A stretch of DNA of 64,000 nucleotides from positions 143,086-207,085 of the forward strand of contig QHUL01000050.1 in NCBI GenBank assembly GCA_003222115.1, given 5' to 3'. The notes under the pieces are model-generated. The model was given only the letters and a program-made list of their open reading frames with translations. It had not been told where the DNA came from and did no database searches. The stretch's first letter is position 1. Every line of letters starts with the position of its first letter. The position numbers were made by a program, and so were the translations under genes. The DNA is from Gemmatimonadota bacterium. Its GTDB lineage: Bacteria > Gemmatimonadota > Gemmatimonadetes > Gemmatimonadales > GWC2-71-9. This document shows positions 44,867-53,154 of this stretch, piece after piece.

Positions 44867-45949
44867 CTAAGGAACGAGCAGCACCGCCACCAGCCCCCCC
44901 AGCCCGTCGCGCACCGTCGCGACCCCGTTCGGCACCACCCAATCCCAGCCGTCGACCAGAAGATTGAAGTGATACAGGCCCGACTCCAGCAGGAAGGCGC
45001 CCTCCCACTCGTCGCCTGCGAGCGGCCTGAGCGGCACCGGCTGCCAGGCGTTCCAATCGCCCGCGATCGCTACTGCCTTCGCGCCCTCGAAGCTGAAGCG
45101 GACGACCACACTGTCCCCGCGCCGCTCGGGAACGAGGGGCGGCCAGCGGCGCGTGGGCGCGTCCACCGCGGGCCGGCGCCTGGCCCACATTCGCACGCTG
45201 GCCGTGAAATAGCCCGCGCGGTCCAGACCCTGGTACGGATCCGGGAGGTAGCCGCCGCCGCTCGCCTCGAACGACACGGCAGGAGCCAGGAACCAGCGCA
45301 GCGACACGCTCCCCGTCCCCTTCGAGCCGTAGGCGTCGGAAGCTCGCACGACGGCCCAGAGCGTCGTGCTGACCGGCCCGCGCTCGATCGTCACACCGCC
45401 GCTCACGTCCGTGAACCAGGCGCCGAGGAAGTGGGTCGGTTCGAGAGAGAGCTGCCAGGTCGTCCCGGGGGCGGCCCGCCACCAGGCGCGCGCGCGCGCG
45501 TGGAACGCGCCGACCGACGGAGCGTCCTTGATCCAGCCGCTCGACGGGCCCGCCCCGGCCCCTACGCCCCAGGTCCCGGTCCACCACAGGAACTCACCGA
45601 CCCCGTGGACTGCGGCGGTCCACCCGCCGTCGGTGCGCCTCGTACCGGCCCCGATGCCCTCGGCACCGAGCCGCATGCGGCCCAGCAGCGGCCGCGTCGC
45701 GGCCCACACGGCGGTTCGCCCCTGTAGGGACCAGATGCCTCCCGGGAGAGACGCGAGGGAGCCCGCGAGGCTCCCGTAGCGCGCCTCGGTCCCGTACTCC
45801 AGAGTCGGAGCGAAGGTCGCCGAGCTGAAGCTCGTGCCGCCGGGGAAGCGCACCGTGCCCACACCCACGCCGAGCGACGCCTGGGCCTGAGCGCGCGCGG
45901 CCTGAGCGCACGCCGCGGCGAGCGCCAGCATCAAGAGGGCGCGTTTCAT
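44867..45949 (-). CDS. Secreted beta-barrel-like protein with C-terminal glycogen-binding-type domain
   Basis: A 360-residue protein. Residues 1-22 are a signal peptide. Residues about 24-260 show alternating strand patterns like an outer-membrane barrel or beta-propeller (VGVGTVRFPGG, SLRWFLAPAVSFEASGGGYL). Residues about 280-360 match the AMPK/isoamylase-N (CBM48) fold: AKAVAIAGDWNAWQPVPLRP, LLESGLYHFNLLVDG, then DWVVPNG. A second CBM48-type domain is encoded 1.5 kb away in an anti-sigma factor. Ligand and role unknown; a glucan-related sensor is an inference. Confidence 0.7.
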   Translation of the reverse strand: MKRALLMLALAAACAQAARAQAQASLGVGVGTVRFPGGTSFSSATFAPTLEYGTEARYGSLAGSLASLPGGIWSLQGRTAVWAATRPLLGRMRLGAEGIGAGTRRTDGGWTAAVHGVGEFLWWTGTWGVGAGAGPSSGWIKDAPSVGAFHARARAWWRAAPGTTWQLSLEPTHFLGAWFTDVSGGVTIERGPVSTTLWAVVRASDAYGSKGTGSVSLRWFLAPAVSFEASGGGYLPDPYQGLDRAGYFTASVRMWARRRPAVDAPTRRWPPLVPERRGDSVVVRFSFEGAKAVAIAGDWNAWQPVPLRPLAGDEWEGAFLLESGLYHFNLLVDGWDWVVPNGVATVRDGLGGLVAVLLVP

Positions 45950-46002
45950 TCGGCTGGAACGTAGCGGCTATGTGCGGGGCGGGAATGGGCCAACAATACA
46001 GA

Positions 46003-46024
46003 GGGGCACAGCAGGCTGTGCCCC
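46003..46024. repeat. Small perfect palindrome (GGGGCACAGC type)
   Basis: GGGGCACAGC (46003-46012) and its complement (46015-46024) pair across two bases. It lies between two minus-strand genes. No T-run follows on either strand. It belongs to a group of similar GC-rich palindromes placed next to gene ends in this window. Confidence 0.6.
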
Positions 46025-46058
46025 TACAGTCTTCCCGGGAAGTCTCCCCGCGTCAAGC

Positions 46059-46376
46059 TTACGGCCGATGGATCTCGGACTGGCCGGGGCTCGCGGGCCG
46101 ATGGGATTGGGGTGATGGCACGGCTCGGATCGCGGACCCCGGGGTGGCCGGGGTGGCTGGTGTGGCCGGCACCGCCGCGTTGGGATTGCGGTCCGCCGAA
46201 TGCGTCACCCAGCCGCGGACGTGTGCCGCCCGGTGCTCCGCCACCCTGGTGCGCGCCGCGGCCATGTTGGCCTGGGCGATGTCCGACGCGTGATTGGTGT
46301 GGGTGCCGGGCGCCTGTGCCGCGAGGAAGCCGGGGAAAACCAGCGCCGCCGCGACTACTGCGAGTTTGCGAAGCAT
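46059..46376 (-). CDS. Small secreted protein, unknown function
   Basis: A 105-residue protein. The signal peptide covers about 1-20 (LRKLAVVAAALVFPGFLAAQ). The mature part begins with a His/Ala-rich helix (NHASDIAQANMAAARTRVAEHR) and ends in a Pro/Thr/Ser-rich tail with an ATPATP repeat. It is probably periplasmic or surface-exposed. It sits 15 bases after the short sigma-like gene, and both could be in one transcript. Confidence 0.6.
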   Translation of the reverse strand: MLRKLAVVAAALVFPGFLAAQAPGTHTNHASDIAQANMAAARTRVAEHRAAHVRGWVTHSADRNPNAAVPATPATPATPGSAIRAVPSPQSHRPASPGQSEIHRP

Positions 46377-46391
46377 CGTGCTTTCCTCCTT

Positions 46392-46691
46392 CTATCTAGC
46401 GCGCGCCTCAATACGGCGCTGCGCGAGCAGCTGAATCACACTGGTGAGGCGGCCATGAACGGAGTTGCCGTCTGGATCGGGCCCCTGGGCTTGCTTCCAC
46501 AGGTCGTCGAACGCTTCGGTCACGACAGACTCGGTGTCCTCCGGATTGACCAGCAACGCGTAGGCGAGCGCGTAGGCTGTGGTGCGATAGCGCGCCATCA
46601 GCTCAACGAGGGCGGTGCGATCACCCCGGGCCATGCGGGCCACCAAGGTCGCGTCGGCCGTGGCTGGCCACGCCCGTTCGGGTAGGCTCAT
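46392..46691 (-). CDS. Sigma-70 region-2-only protein
   Basis: A 99-residue protein resembling only region 2 of an ECF sigma factor: DATLVARMARGDRTALVELMARYR, split over region 2.1, and VNPEDTESVVTEAFDDLWKQA in region 2.2. The region 2.3/2.4 helix is short (SVIQLLAQRR) and region 4, needed for -35 recognition, is absent. The frame ends in a normal stop without visible region 4 downstream. It could be a decayed sigma or a stand-alone core-RNA-polymerase-binding module. It diverges from a full ECF sigma gene 225 bases away. Confidence 0.55.
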   Translation of the reverse strand: MSLPERAWPATADATLVARMARGDRTALVELMARYRTTAYALAYALLVNPEDTESVVTEAFDDLWKQAQGPDPDGNSVHGRLTSVIQLLAQRRIEARAR

Positions 46692-46916
46692 CGGAGAGTT
46701 CCCAGTTGCCGTTTCCGTTCGCAGCACTGCCCTCGTCGCCTGCGGGTCGTCCTAAAGACGCCCGCGGCGGGGGTCGGGTAACACGCGACTTGTAAGCGGC
46801 GGGGCCACGGGATGTTACCGGTGCGTCTCGGGCGGACTCTTTCAGGGGGACGGTTGCCGCTACTCCCACGAGGGCCTACCATCCCGGTGGGTTGATCGAA
46901 GCGCGAGGAAACCGGG

Positions 46917-47468
46917 GTGGGTCGAGCGGAGCCAGCGAGCGACGGCGCAGTGGTGCGGGCTGTGCTAGCGGGGGACGTCGAGCAGTTCGCCGTACTGGTG
47001 CGGCGCTACCGCGATCGCTATGCGCGGTACGCGGCGCACATGCTCGGCTCGGCCGACGCCGCCGAGGATGCGGTCCAGGACGCGCTCATTCGCGCGTTCG
47101 ACCAGCTGAGGCAGTGCCGGGAGCCGGACAGGTTCGCCGGGTGGTTCTTTCTGATCCTGCGGAACCGCTGTTTCGCGGAGCGGCGCCGCGGGTCCCGGGA
47201 AGCCCGGCCCCTCGAGGAGGCGCAACAGGTCGCCACGTCCTTGGACGGGCCGGACGGTGCCGTGGAACGGACCGAGCGCCGGCGTGCGCTCCAGCGGGCC
47301 CTCCTGGCGCTGACGCCGGAGCAACGCGAGGTGTTCGTGTTGAAGCACGTGGAAGGGTTGCCGTACGAGGAAATCGCCCAACGGACCGGCGCGACGGTGG
47401 CCTCGCTCAAGATGCGGATGCACCGGGCGTACGACCGGCTGCGAGGCGAATTGGAGGAGCACCGATGA
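46917..47468 (+). CDS. ECF-type RNA polymerase sigma factor
   Basis: A 183-residue sigma factor starting at GTG 46917-46919. Region 2 covers about 20-90 (SADAAEDAVQDALIRAFDQL and RFAGWFFLILRNRCFAERRR). Region 4 covers about 120-180 (LTPEQREVFVLKHVEGLPYEE, then IAQRTGATVASLKMRMHRAY). The next gene, overlapping as ATGA, is its anti-sigma factor carrying an external glycogen-binding-like domain. Confidence 0.92.
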   Translation: MGRAEPASDGAVVRAVLAGDVEQFAVLVRRYRDRYARYAAHMLGSADAAEDAVQDALIRAFDQLRQCREPDRFAGWFFLILRNRCFAERRRGSREARPLEEAQQVATSLDGPDGAVERTERRRALQRALLALTPEQREVFVLKHVEGLPYEEIAQRTGATVASLKMRMHRAYDRLRGELEEHR

Positions 47469-48145
47469 CGCGGGAATTCCACCCCCTGGTGAAGCGCCTG
47501 CTGGACGGCGAGCTGACGCTCGGTGACCTGCCGCTCGAGCTACGCCCGGAAGGCGAGGAGGCGCTGCGCTTGCTGGCGGCCCTGGACTCAACGCCGGTGA
47601 CGCTGTCCCCCCTGCTCGATGCCCGTGTGATGGCGACGGTACGCCGCCGGGCGGGCTCGCCAGCCACCGCGAGGGAGTCCTTTAGGGCGGGTCGCGCGTG
47701 GCGCTGGATCTCCGCGCCGCGCGACGTGGAGATCCGGCTGCGCGTGCGGCCCTGGGCGGTCGGTGCGCTGGCCGCGGCGGCCGTGCTGGCGGCGCTGGTC
47801 CTGGGCAGGCCCAGCGCCCCGCCGGCCCGCGGCGCCATAGCGGCGTTCGGCCCCACGCGCCCGAGCGCGCTAGTCCGCTTCGTGCTCTACGCCCCGGGGG
47901 CGCACCGCGTGGCGATCGCCGGGACGTTCAACCAGTGGAACAGTGACGCGACGCTGCTCGCCCCGGCGGGCGCGACCGGGGTCTGGACGACAACCGTCAC
48001 CCTGGCACCAGGTCAGCACCAGTACGCCTTTGTGGTCGATGGCGAGCGCTGGGTGCCCGACCCGGCGGCGCCCGCGGTGGACGACGGCTTCGGTCGTCGT
48101 AACAGCGTCGTCGCCATTGCCGCCCCCGGCGGCCGCGCGCTGTGA
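47465..48145 (+). CDS. Anti-sigma factor with external glycogen-binding-like (CBM48) domain
   Basis: A 226-residue protein. Residues 1-93 are a cytoplasmic part (KRLLDGELTLGDLPLELRPE). One membrane segment spans about 96-115 (WAVGALAAAAVLAALVLG). Residues about 140-220 form an AMPK-type glycogen-binding domain: RFVLYAPGAHRVAIAGTFNQ followed by W-N-S-D, then LAPGQHQYAFVVDGERW. The ATG overlaps the sigma stop (ATGA), a typical pair. An external carbohydrate-binding fold on an anti-sigma factor suggests sensing of a glucan outside the membrane, but ligand binding is untested. Confidence 0.8.
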   Translation: MTREFHPLVKRLLDGELTLGDLPLELRPEGEEALRLLAALDSTPVTLSPLLDARVMATVRRRAGSPATARESFRAGRAWRWISAPRDVEIRLRVRPWAVGALAAAAVLAALVLGRPSAPPARGAIAAFGPTRPSALVRFVLYAPGAHRVAIAGTFNQWNSDATLLAPAGATGVWTTTVTLAPGQHQYAFVVDGERWVPDPAAPAVDDGFGRRNSVVAIAAPGGRAL

Positions 48146-48798
48146 AAGCCGCCTGCCTGACGGTCTGTTTGGTGCTCGGCGCAGCCGGGCTCGCCGCTCA
48201 GGGGAGCGTCGCGGCCCGGCTCTCCGGGCGCGTGTCCCCGGAGGTGGTTGCGGCTGTGCGCGGGATGGTCGATGCGGCCGCGGCGCGCGGCCTTCCGGTC
48301 GAGCTGCTGGTGCAGAAGGCTCTGGAAGGTGGGGCGAAGGGCGTGCCGGCGGACCGCGTGATCGCGGCCGTACGCGCGCTCGCCGGCGAGCTCGACGCAT
48401 CCGCGGGCGCGCTGCACTCGGCTGGTCTCGCGGCGCCGGACGGCGACGCCATCGAGGCGGGTGCGTTCGCACTCACGGCGGGACTCAAGGAGGGGCAGGT
48501 ACGCGAGCTGGCTCGCGCCAGTCGTACACCGTTCGGGGCCGCGGCAACCCTGCGCGTGGCGGCCCTGCTCGCAGCCCTGGGAGTGCCGGCGAAGCAGACG
48601 GTCGCCTTGGTGCGCCGCACGATCGAGGCCGGGCGCGCCCCCCTCGATCTCTTGGATCTCCCCGACCGCGTGGAGTCCGAGATCGCCCGCGGGGCGACCC
48701 CAGCACAGGCGGCCGCGGGTCTCGCGCGCGCCGCCGCCCACTCGCCCGTGGGTCCGCCCGATGTGCCCCCCGGACGGGAGCGGTCGCGCAAGCCGTAG
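48142..48798 (+). CDS. Secreted helical protein, third gene of the sigma operon
   Basis: A 218-residue protein from a GTG start overlapping the anti-sigma stop by 4 bases. Signal peptide about 1-19 (LTVCLVLGAAGLAAQ). The rest is alpha-helical and Ala-rich with repeated units such as GVPADRVIAAVRALAGEL, GVPAKQTVALVRRTIEAG and GATPAQAAAGLARAAA. No family recognised. Operon context suggests it acts in the same envelope pathway as the sigma/anti-sigma pair. Confidence 0.65.
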   Translation: MKAACLTVCLVLGAAGLAAQGSVAARLSGRVSPEVVAAVRGMVDAAAARGLPVELLVQKALEGGAKGVPADRVIAAVRALAGELDASAGALHSAGLAAPDGDAIEAGAFALTAGLKEGQVRELARASRTPFGAAATLRVAALLAALGVPAKQTVALVRRTIEAGRAPLDLLDLPDRVESEIARGATPAQAAAGLARAAAHSPVGPPDVPPGRERSRKP

Positions 48799-48800
48799 AG

Positions 48801-48820
48801 GCGGAGGGCCTCCCCTCCGC
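48801..48820. repeat. GC-rich palindrome just after a stop codon
   Basis: GCGGAGGG (48801-48808) pairs with CCCTCCGC (48813-48820) across four bases, two bases past the TAG of the preceding gene. No T-run follows. It resembles the palindromes at 51875 and 53130 in position and composition. Confidence 0.5.
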
Positions 48821-48865
48821 GGCACCACTCCCCGGTTTCGCTTCTCTGGGTAGATTCCTCTCCCC

Positions 48866-51181
48866 ATGGCCATTGCCCACAATCTCGGCTTTCCGCCCAT
48901 CGGCGCCGGTCGTGAGCTGAAGCGCGCGACGGAAGGCTATTGGGGCGGCAAGGTGTCCCGCGAGCAGCTCCTGCGCACGGGAGCAGAGCTGCGCGCCGCC
49001 CACTGGCGCCTGCAGCGCGACGCGGGGCTCGATCTCGTGCCCGTCAACGACTTCTCCTTCTACGATCGCGTCCTGGACACATGCGCGCTGGTCGGGGCGG
49101 TACCCGGGCGCTACGGCTGGTCCAGCGGCACCGTCGACCTCGACACCTACTTCGCGATGGCGCGTGGCAGTCAGGGCAAGGGCGGGGGGGGCCGCGACGT
49201 CACCGCGATGGAAATGACGAAGTGGTTCGACACGAACTACCACTATATCGTCCCCGAGTTCGAGCCGGGACAGACGTTCCACCTCGCCTCGACCAAGATC
49301 ACGGACGAGTTCCAGGAAGCCAAGGCGCTGGGCCTCTCCGCGAAGCCGGTGCTCGTCGGTCCCGTGAGCTTCCTGCTGCTCGGCAAGGCGCGCGGGGCCC
49401 GCTTCGACCGCTTGGAGCTGCTCGACGGGCTGCTGGGGGTGTACGCGGAGGTGCTGGGACGGCTGGCGGCGGCGGGCGCGACGTGGGTGCAGATCGACGA
49501 GCCCGCGCTCGTGCTCGACCGCACCCCGGAGGAGCGGAGCGCCTTCCGGACCGCCTATCGCGTGCTCAGCGAGCAGGCGCCGGGACTCAAGCTCCTCCTG
49601 ACCACGTACTTCGACGGCCTGCGCGACAATCTTGACACGGCGCTCGAGTTGCCCGTCGCCGGGCTGCATGTGGACCTGGTGCGCGCCCCGGCGCAGCTCG
49701 ACGCGCTGCTGGGCAGGTGGCCCGCGGGGCGCGTGCTCTCGCTCGGCGTGGTGGACGGGCGGAATATCTGGAAGGCAGACCTCGCGGCCGCGCTCGCCAC
49801 GCTCGAGCGGGCCAGCGCGCGCCTGGGCGCGGAGCGCGTCTGGGTCGCGCCCTCGTGCTCGCTGCTCCACGTGCCGGTGGATCTCGAGCTCGAGCGCAAG
49901 CTCGATCCCGAGCTCAAGGGGTGGCTTGCGTTCGCCAAGCAGAAGCTGGATGAGGTGGTGGCGCTGACGCGCGCCCTGCGTGAGGGGCGGCGCGCCGCGG
50001 CCGCGGCGCTCGAGGCAAACGCGCGGGCGCTCGCGTCGCGGCGCTCGTCCAGCCGGATCCACAACCCGGCCGTCAAACGGCGCGCCGGGGCCGTGACGGA
50101 AAAGGATCGGCGCCGCCCCGCGCCGTACCGGGAGCGGCGCCCGCAGCAGGTGCGCCTGCCGCTGTATCCCACCACCACGATCGGGTCGTTCCCCCAGACG
50201 GCGGAGGTCCGGGCGGCGCGCCGCCAGTTCCTCGACGGCAAGACGACCGCGTCGGAATACGAGCGCTTCATCCAGGACCAGATCCAGCGGACACTCAAGA
50301 TCCAGGAGGACCTGGGACTCGACGTGCTCGTACACGGCGAGTTCGAGCGCAACGACATGGTGGAGTACTTCGGGGAGCAGCTCCAGGGGTTCGCCTTCAC
50401 CGAGCACGGCTGGGTGCAGTCCTACGGCTCCCGCTACGTGAAGCCGCCGATCATCTACGGCGACGTGTGGCGCCCCAAGCCGATGACCGTGCGGTGGAGC
50501 ACGTTCGCGCAGGCGCACACCGACCGCCCCGTGAAGGGGATGCTCACGGGACCGGTCACGATCCTGCAATGGTCCTTCGTGCGCGACGACCAGCCCCGCT
50601 CCGAAACCGCGCAGCAGCTCGCACTCGCGATCAGTGACGAAGTGCTGGATCTCGAGCGCGCCGGCATCCGCATCATCCAGATCGACGAGCCGGCGCTGCG
50701 CGAGGGTCTGCCGCTCCGCCGGGCCGACTGGGGGGGCTACCTGGACTGGGCCGTCAATGCGTTTCGGCTGGCGACGAGCCGCGTGCAGGACGCGACCCAG
50801 ATTCACACGCACATGTGCTACAGCGAGTTCAACGACGTGATCCGCGTCATCGAGCGCATGGATGCGGACGTGATCTCCATCGAGAACGCGCGCTCCGGCT
50901 CGGAGCTGCTGGAGGCGTTTCGGGGGTACAAGTACCCGAACGAGATCGGCCCGGGGGTCTACGACATCCACTCGCCGCGCGTGCCGGCCACCGAAGAGAT
51001 CGCGGCGGCCCTCGAGCGGGTGCGGGAGGTGCTGGAGGACCGTCAGATCTGGGTCAACCCCGATTGCGGCCTGAAGACCCGGGGCTGGGACGAGACGCTG
51101 GCGGCGCTGCGGCACGTGGTGGAGGCCGCGCGCCGGCTGCGCGCGGCGGGCACTCGGCTCCCGGCCGGGCGGGAAACGTGA
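48866..51181 (+). CDS. metE: Cobalamin-independent methionine synthase
   Basis: A 771-residue two-barrel enzyme at the family length. The N-terminal barrel starts AHNLGFPPIGAGRELKRA. The C-terminal catalytic barrel begins near 425 (LYPTTTIGSFPQT). Zinc ligands appear in THMCYSEF (His/Cys near residue 650) and in the final NPDCGLKTRGW. It transfers the methyl group of 5-methyl-tetrahydrofolate polyglutamate to homocysteine to give methionine. It is complete and transcribed alone or with the Nfu gene. It draws on the folate C1 pool, separate from the H4MPT pathway at the start of the window. Confidence 0.97.
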   Translation: MAIAHNLGFPPIGAGRELKRATEGYWGGKVSREQLLRTGAELRAAHWRLQRDAGLDLVPVNDFSFYDRVLDTCALVGAVPGRYGWSSGTVDLDTYFAMARGSQGKGGGGRDVTAMEMTKWFDTNYHYIVPEFEPGQTFHLASTKITDEFQEAKALGLSAKPVLVGPVSFLLLGKARGARFDRLELLDGLLGVYAEVLGRLAAAGATWVQIDEPALVLDRTPEERSAFRTAYRVLSEQAPGLKLLLTTYFDGLRDNLDTALELPVAGLHVDLVRAPAQLDALLGRWPAGRVLSLGVVDGRNIWKADLAAALATLERASARLGAERVWVAPSCSLLHVPVDLELERKLDPELKGWLAFAKQKLDEVVALTRALREGRRAAAAALEANARALASRRSSSRIHNPAVKRRAGAVTEKDRRRPAPYRERRPQQVRLPLYPTTTIGSFPQTAEVRAARRQFLDGKTTASEYERFIQDQIQRTLKIQEDLGLDVLVHGEFERNDMVEYFGEQLQGFAFTEHGWVQSYGSRYVKPPIIYGDVWRPKPMTVRWSTFAQAHTDRPVKGMLTGPVTILQWSFVRDDQPRSETAQQLALAISDEVLDLERAGIRIIQIDEPALREGLPLRRADWGGYLDWAVNAFRLATSRVQDATQIHTHMCYSEFNDVIRVIERMDADVISIENARSGSELLEAFRGYKYPNEIGPGVYDIHSPRVPATEEIAAALERVREVLEDRQIWVNPDCGLKTRGWDETLAALRHVVEAARRLRAAGTRLPAGRET

Positions 51182-51225
51182 GGCCGGAACCGGGACACAC
51201 TGGTCGGACCGGTGTTCGCCCGTCC

Positions 51226-51246
51226 GTTTCCCGTTTCCCGTTTCCC
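51226..51246 (+). repeat. Three tandem GTTTCCC heptamers upstream of nfu
   Basis: GTTTCCC occurs three times in a row at 51226-51246, 17 bases before the nfu ATG. One inverse copy (GGGAAAC) lies at 51171-51177 at the end of metE. The spacing of 7 bp matches other heptamer arrays in the window. Confidence 0.6.
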
Positions 51247-51262
51247 GTGTATAGTTCGGCAT

Positions 51263-51874
51263 ATGGATGCTCCTGAGATACGCATCACCGCCGAGCCCAT
51301 CGATGGCTCGCGCTGCAAGTTCATGGTGAGCCAGCCCTTGCACGCCGCCGGAGTGCGGCGGTTTGCGTCCCCCGCGGAGGCGCAGGACTCGCCGCTCGCG
51401 GCAGCGATCTTCGCCATTCCGGGCGCCGAGATCGGCGAGGTGATCGTCTCGGGCAACCTCGTCACGGTGGTGAAACGCGGTGCCACACCCTGGACCGCCG
51501 TCGGGAAGTCGGTCGGCCAGGCGATCCGCGCAGCCCTCGCGTCGGGCGCGCCCCCTCTCGCCCCCAAGGCCGAGGCTCCTGTCGCCACGGCAGATGACGA
51601 CACACTGTACGAGCGGGTCGCGCAACTGTTCGACGAGCAGGTGAATCCCATGGTGGCTCGTCACGGCGGTCGCGTGGAGCTGATCGACGTACAGGACGCC
51701 GTCGTAATGTTGCGAATGATGGGCGGCTGCCAGGGCTGCGGCATGGCGGACGTCACCTTGCGCCAGGGGATCGAGGCGATGCTGCAGCAGCACGTCCCCG
51801 CGGTGAAGGGCATCGTGGACATCACCGACCACACCGCCGGCACCAACCCCTACTTCGCCGCCGCCAAGAAGTAG
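51263..51874 (+). CDS. Nfu-type iron-sulfur cluster scaffold/carrier
   Basis: A 203-residue protein. Residues about 5-90 match the Nfu N-terminal domain (ITAEPIDGSRCKFMVSQPL, and FAIPGAEIGEVIVSGNLVTV). Residues about 115-190 match the NifU C-terminal domain with the cluster-binding CxxC in GGCQGCGMAD near residue 155. It delivers [4Fe-4S] clusters to target proteins, which in this window include the radical SAM enzyme and the ferredoxin. Start ATG 51263-51265 was chosen over an upstream extension in the heptamer-repeat region. Confidence 0.9.
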   Translation: MDAPEIRITAEPIDGSRCKFMVSQPLHAAGVRRFASPAEAQDSPLAAAIFAIPGAEIGEVIVSGNLVTVVKRGATPWTAVGKSVGQAIRAALASGAPPLAPKAEAPVATADDDTLYERVAQLFDEQVNPMVARHGGRVELIDVQDAVVMLRMMGGCQGCGMADVTLRQGIEAMLQQHVPAVKGIVDITDHTAGTNPYFAAAKK

Positions 51875-51894
51875 GGGCGCAGCATGCTGCGCCC
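51875..51894. repeat. 20-bp perfect palindrome spanning a start codon
   Basis: The palindrome GGGCGCAGCATGCTGCGCCC lies directly after the nfu stop and contains the ATG (51884-51886) of the next gene at its centre. The arms leave no room for an ordinary ribosome-binding site in unfolded form. It may act as a translational block or coupling structure. Confidence 0.6.
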
Positions 51895-53131
51895 GTACAC
51901 ACGTCGGCTGCTGCTGCTGCTGCCGACCACGACCTACCGCACCGCGGCGTTCGTGGAAGCGGCGCGACGCCTCGGCGTGGAGCTCACCGTCGCCTCCGAG
52001 CGCCCCAGCACCTTCGAGGGCGCGCAACCAGCCGCCTTTCTCACCCTGGACTTCGCCGCTCCGGAGCGCGCCGCCGAGCAGGCGGCCGAGTTCGCCCGCC
52101 GTCATCCCGTCGCCGGGGTCGTGGGCGTGGACGACGACACGGCGGTCGTCGCGGCCGCGATCGCCGGGCGACTCGAGCTCACCGGCAACCCGGTGGCGGC
52201 CGCCCTCGCGGCTCGCGACAAGCACATGCAGCGGGTCGAGCTCGCCCGGCACGGAGCGCCGGTGCCGCGGTTCGAGCTCCACGGGCTCGGCGAGGACGTG
52301 ACTGACTTCGCGGCGCGGCTGCGCTACCCCTGCGTGCTGAAACCGCTGCGGCTGGCGGCGTCGCGCGGCGTGATTCGCGCCGACGACCCGGCCGGGTTCG
52401 CGGCGGCGTTCCAGCGGGTCGGGCGCATCCTCGCGCAGCCCGATGTCGTGGGATGCGGTGACTGGACGTCGCGCGTGCTGGTGGAGGACTTCATTCCCGG
52501 TCCGGAAGTCGCACTCGAGGGCCTCGTGGTGGCCGGCCGGCTCCATGTGCTCGCGCTGTTCGACAAGCCGGACCCGCTCGATGGCCCGTTCTTCGAGGAA
52601 TCGATCTACACGACGCCGTCACGCCTGCCGCAGCGGGCGCAGGCTGCGCTGGGCGCGTGCGCGCGCGACGCGGTCGTGGCGCTCGGCATTCGGGAAGGGC
52701 CGGTCCATGCCGAGCTCCGATGGAACGAGAGCGGGCCGTGGCTGATCGAGCTCGCGGCGCGCTCGATCGGCGGGCGCTGCAGCGCGGCGCTCCGCTTCGG
52801 GGCCGGGGAGACGTCGCTGGAAGAGATCATCATTCGCCACGCGCTCGGGATGCCGCTCCCGTCACTCGAGCGCGAGCGCCAGGCGTCGGGGGTTATGATG
52901 ATCCCGGTCCCCACGACGGGGGTGCTGCGCGAACTGCGGGGCGTCGCAGCGGCCCGGACGGTGCCGCTCATAGAGGACGTGGTGATCACCGCACACCCGG
53001 GGCAGATGCTCCTCCCCTGGCCGGAAGGGTGGCGCTATCCGGGGTTCATCTTTGCACGGGGGGAGACGCCGGAAGTGGTCGAGGTGGCGCTGCGCACCGC
53101 GCACCGCCGCCTCGAGTTCATCATCGAGTAG
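51884..53131 (+). CDS. ATP-grasp ligase with LAL-type C-terminal domain
   Basis: A 415-residue ATP-grasp enzyme. The pre-grasp Rossmann part includes LLLLPTTTYRTAAFVEAARR. The core has RYPCVLKPLRLAASRGVIRA at about 147 (ATP lysine), FIPGPEVALEGLV near 203, and GPWLIELAARSIGGRCSAAL at about 285 (Mg-binding Glu; the usual Asn is Ala here). The C-terminal part (about 330-415) resembles the L-amino acid ligase domain. It likely forms a carboxylate-amine bond; substrate unknown. Its start lies inside a perfect palindrome. Confidence 0.78.
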   Translation: MLRPYTRRLLLLLPTTTYRTAAFVEAARRLGVELTVASERPSTFEGAQPAAFLTLDFAAPERAAEQAAEFARRHPVAGVVGVDDDTAVVAAAIAGRLELTGNPVAAALAARDKHMQRVELARHGAPVPRFELHGLGEDVTDFAARLRYPCVLKPLRLAASRGVIRADDPAGFAAAFQRVGRILAQPDVVGCGDWTSRVLVEDFIPGPEVALEGLVVAGRLHVLALFDKPDPLDGPFFEESIYTTPSRLPQRAQAALGACARDAVVALGIREGPVHAELRWNESGPWLIELAARSIGGRCSAALRFGAGETSLEEIIIRHALGMPLPSLERERQASGVMMIPVPTTGVLRELRGVAAARTVPLIEDVVITAHPGQMLLPWPEGWRYPGFIFARGETPEVVEVALRTAHRRLEFIIE

Positions 53132-53148
53132 GGGCGCGCCGCGCCCCT
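53130..53148. repeat. GC-rich palindrome after a stop codon
   Basis: AGGGGCGCG and its complement pair across a single base, starting inside the TAG of the ATP-grasp gene. The opposite strand gene ends 7 bases further on, so this could serve as a bidirectional stop for two convergent genes, although no T-run is present. Confidence 0.5.
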
Positions 53149-53154
53149 CCACTT

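Noticed and set aside
46003-46024. Palindrome read as an intrinsic terminator
   Set aside because: The stem is strong but no T-run follows on either strand.
48485-52546. A very long open frame antisense to metE and neighbours
   Set aside because: High GC makes stops rare in the frame opposite real genes. Its sequence is Arg/His/Gly-rich without any family motif, while the plus strand encodes clear MetE, Nfu and ATP-grasp proteins.
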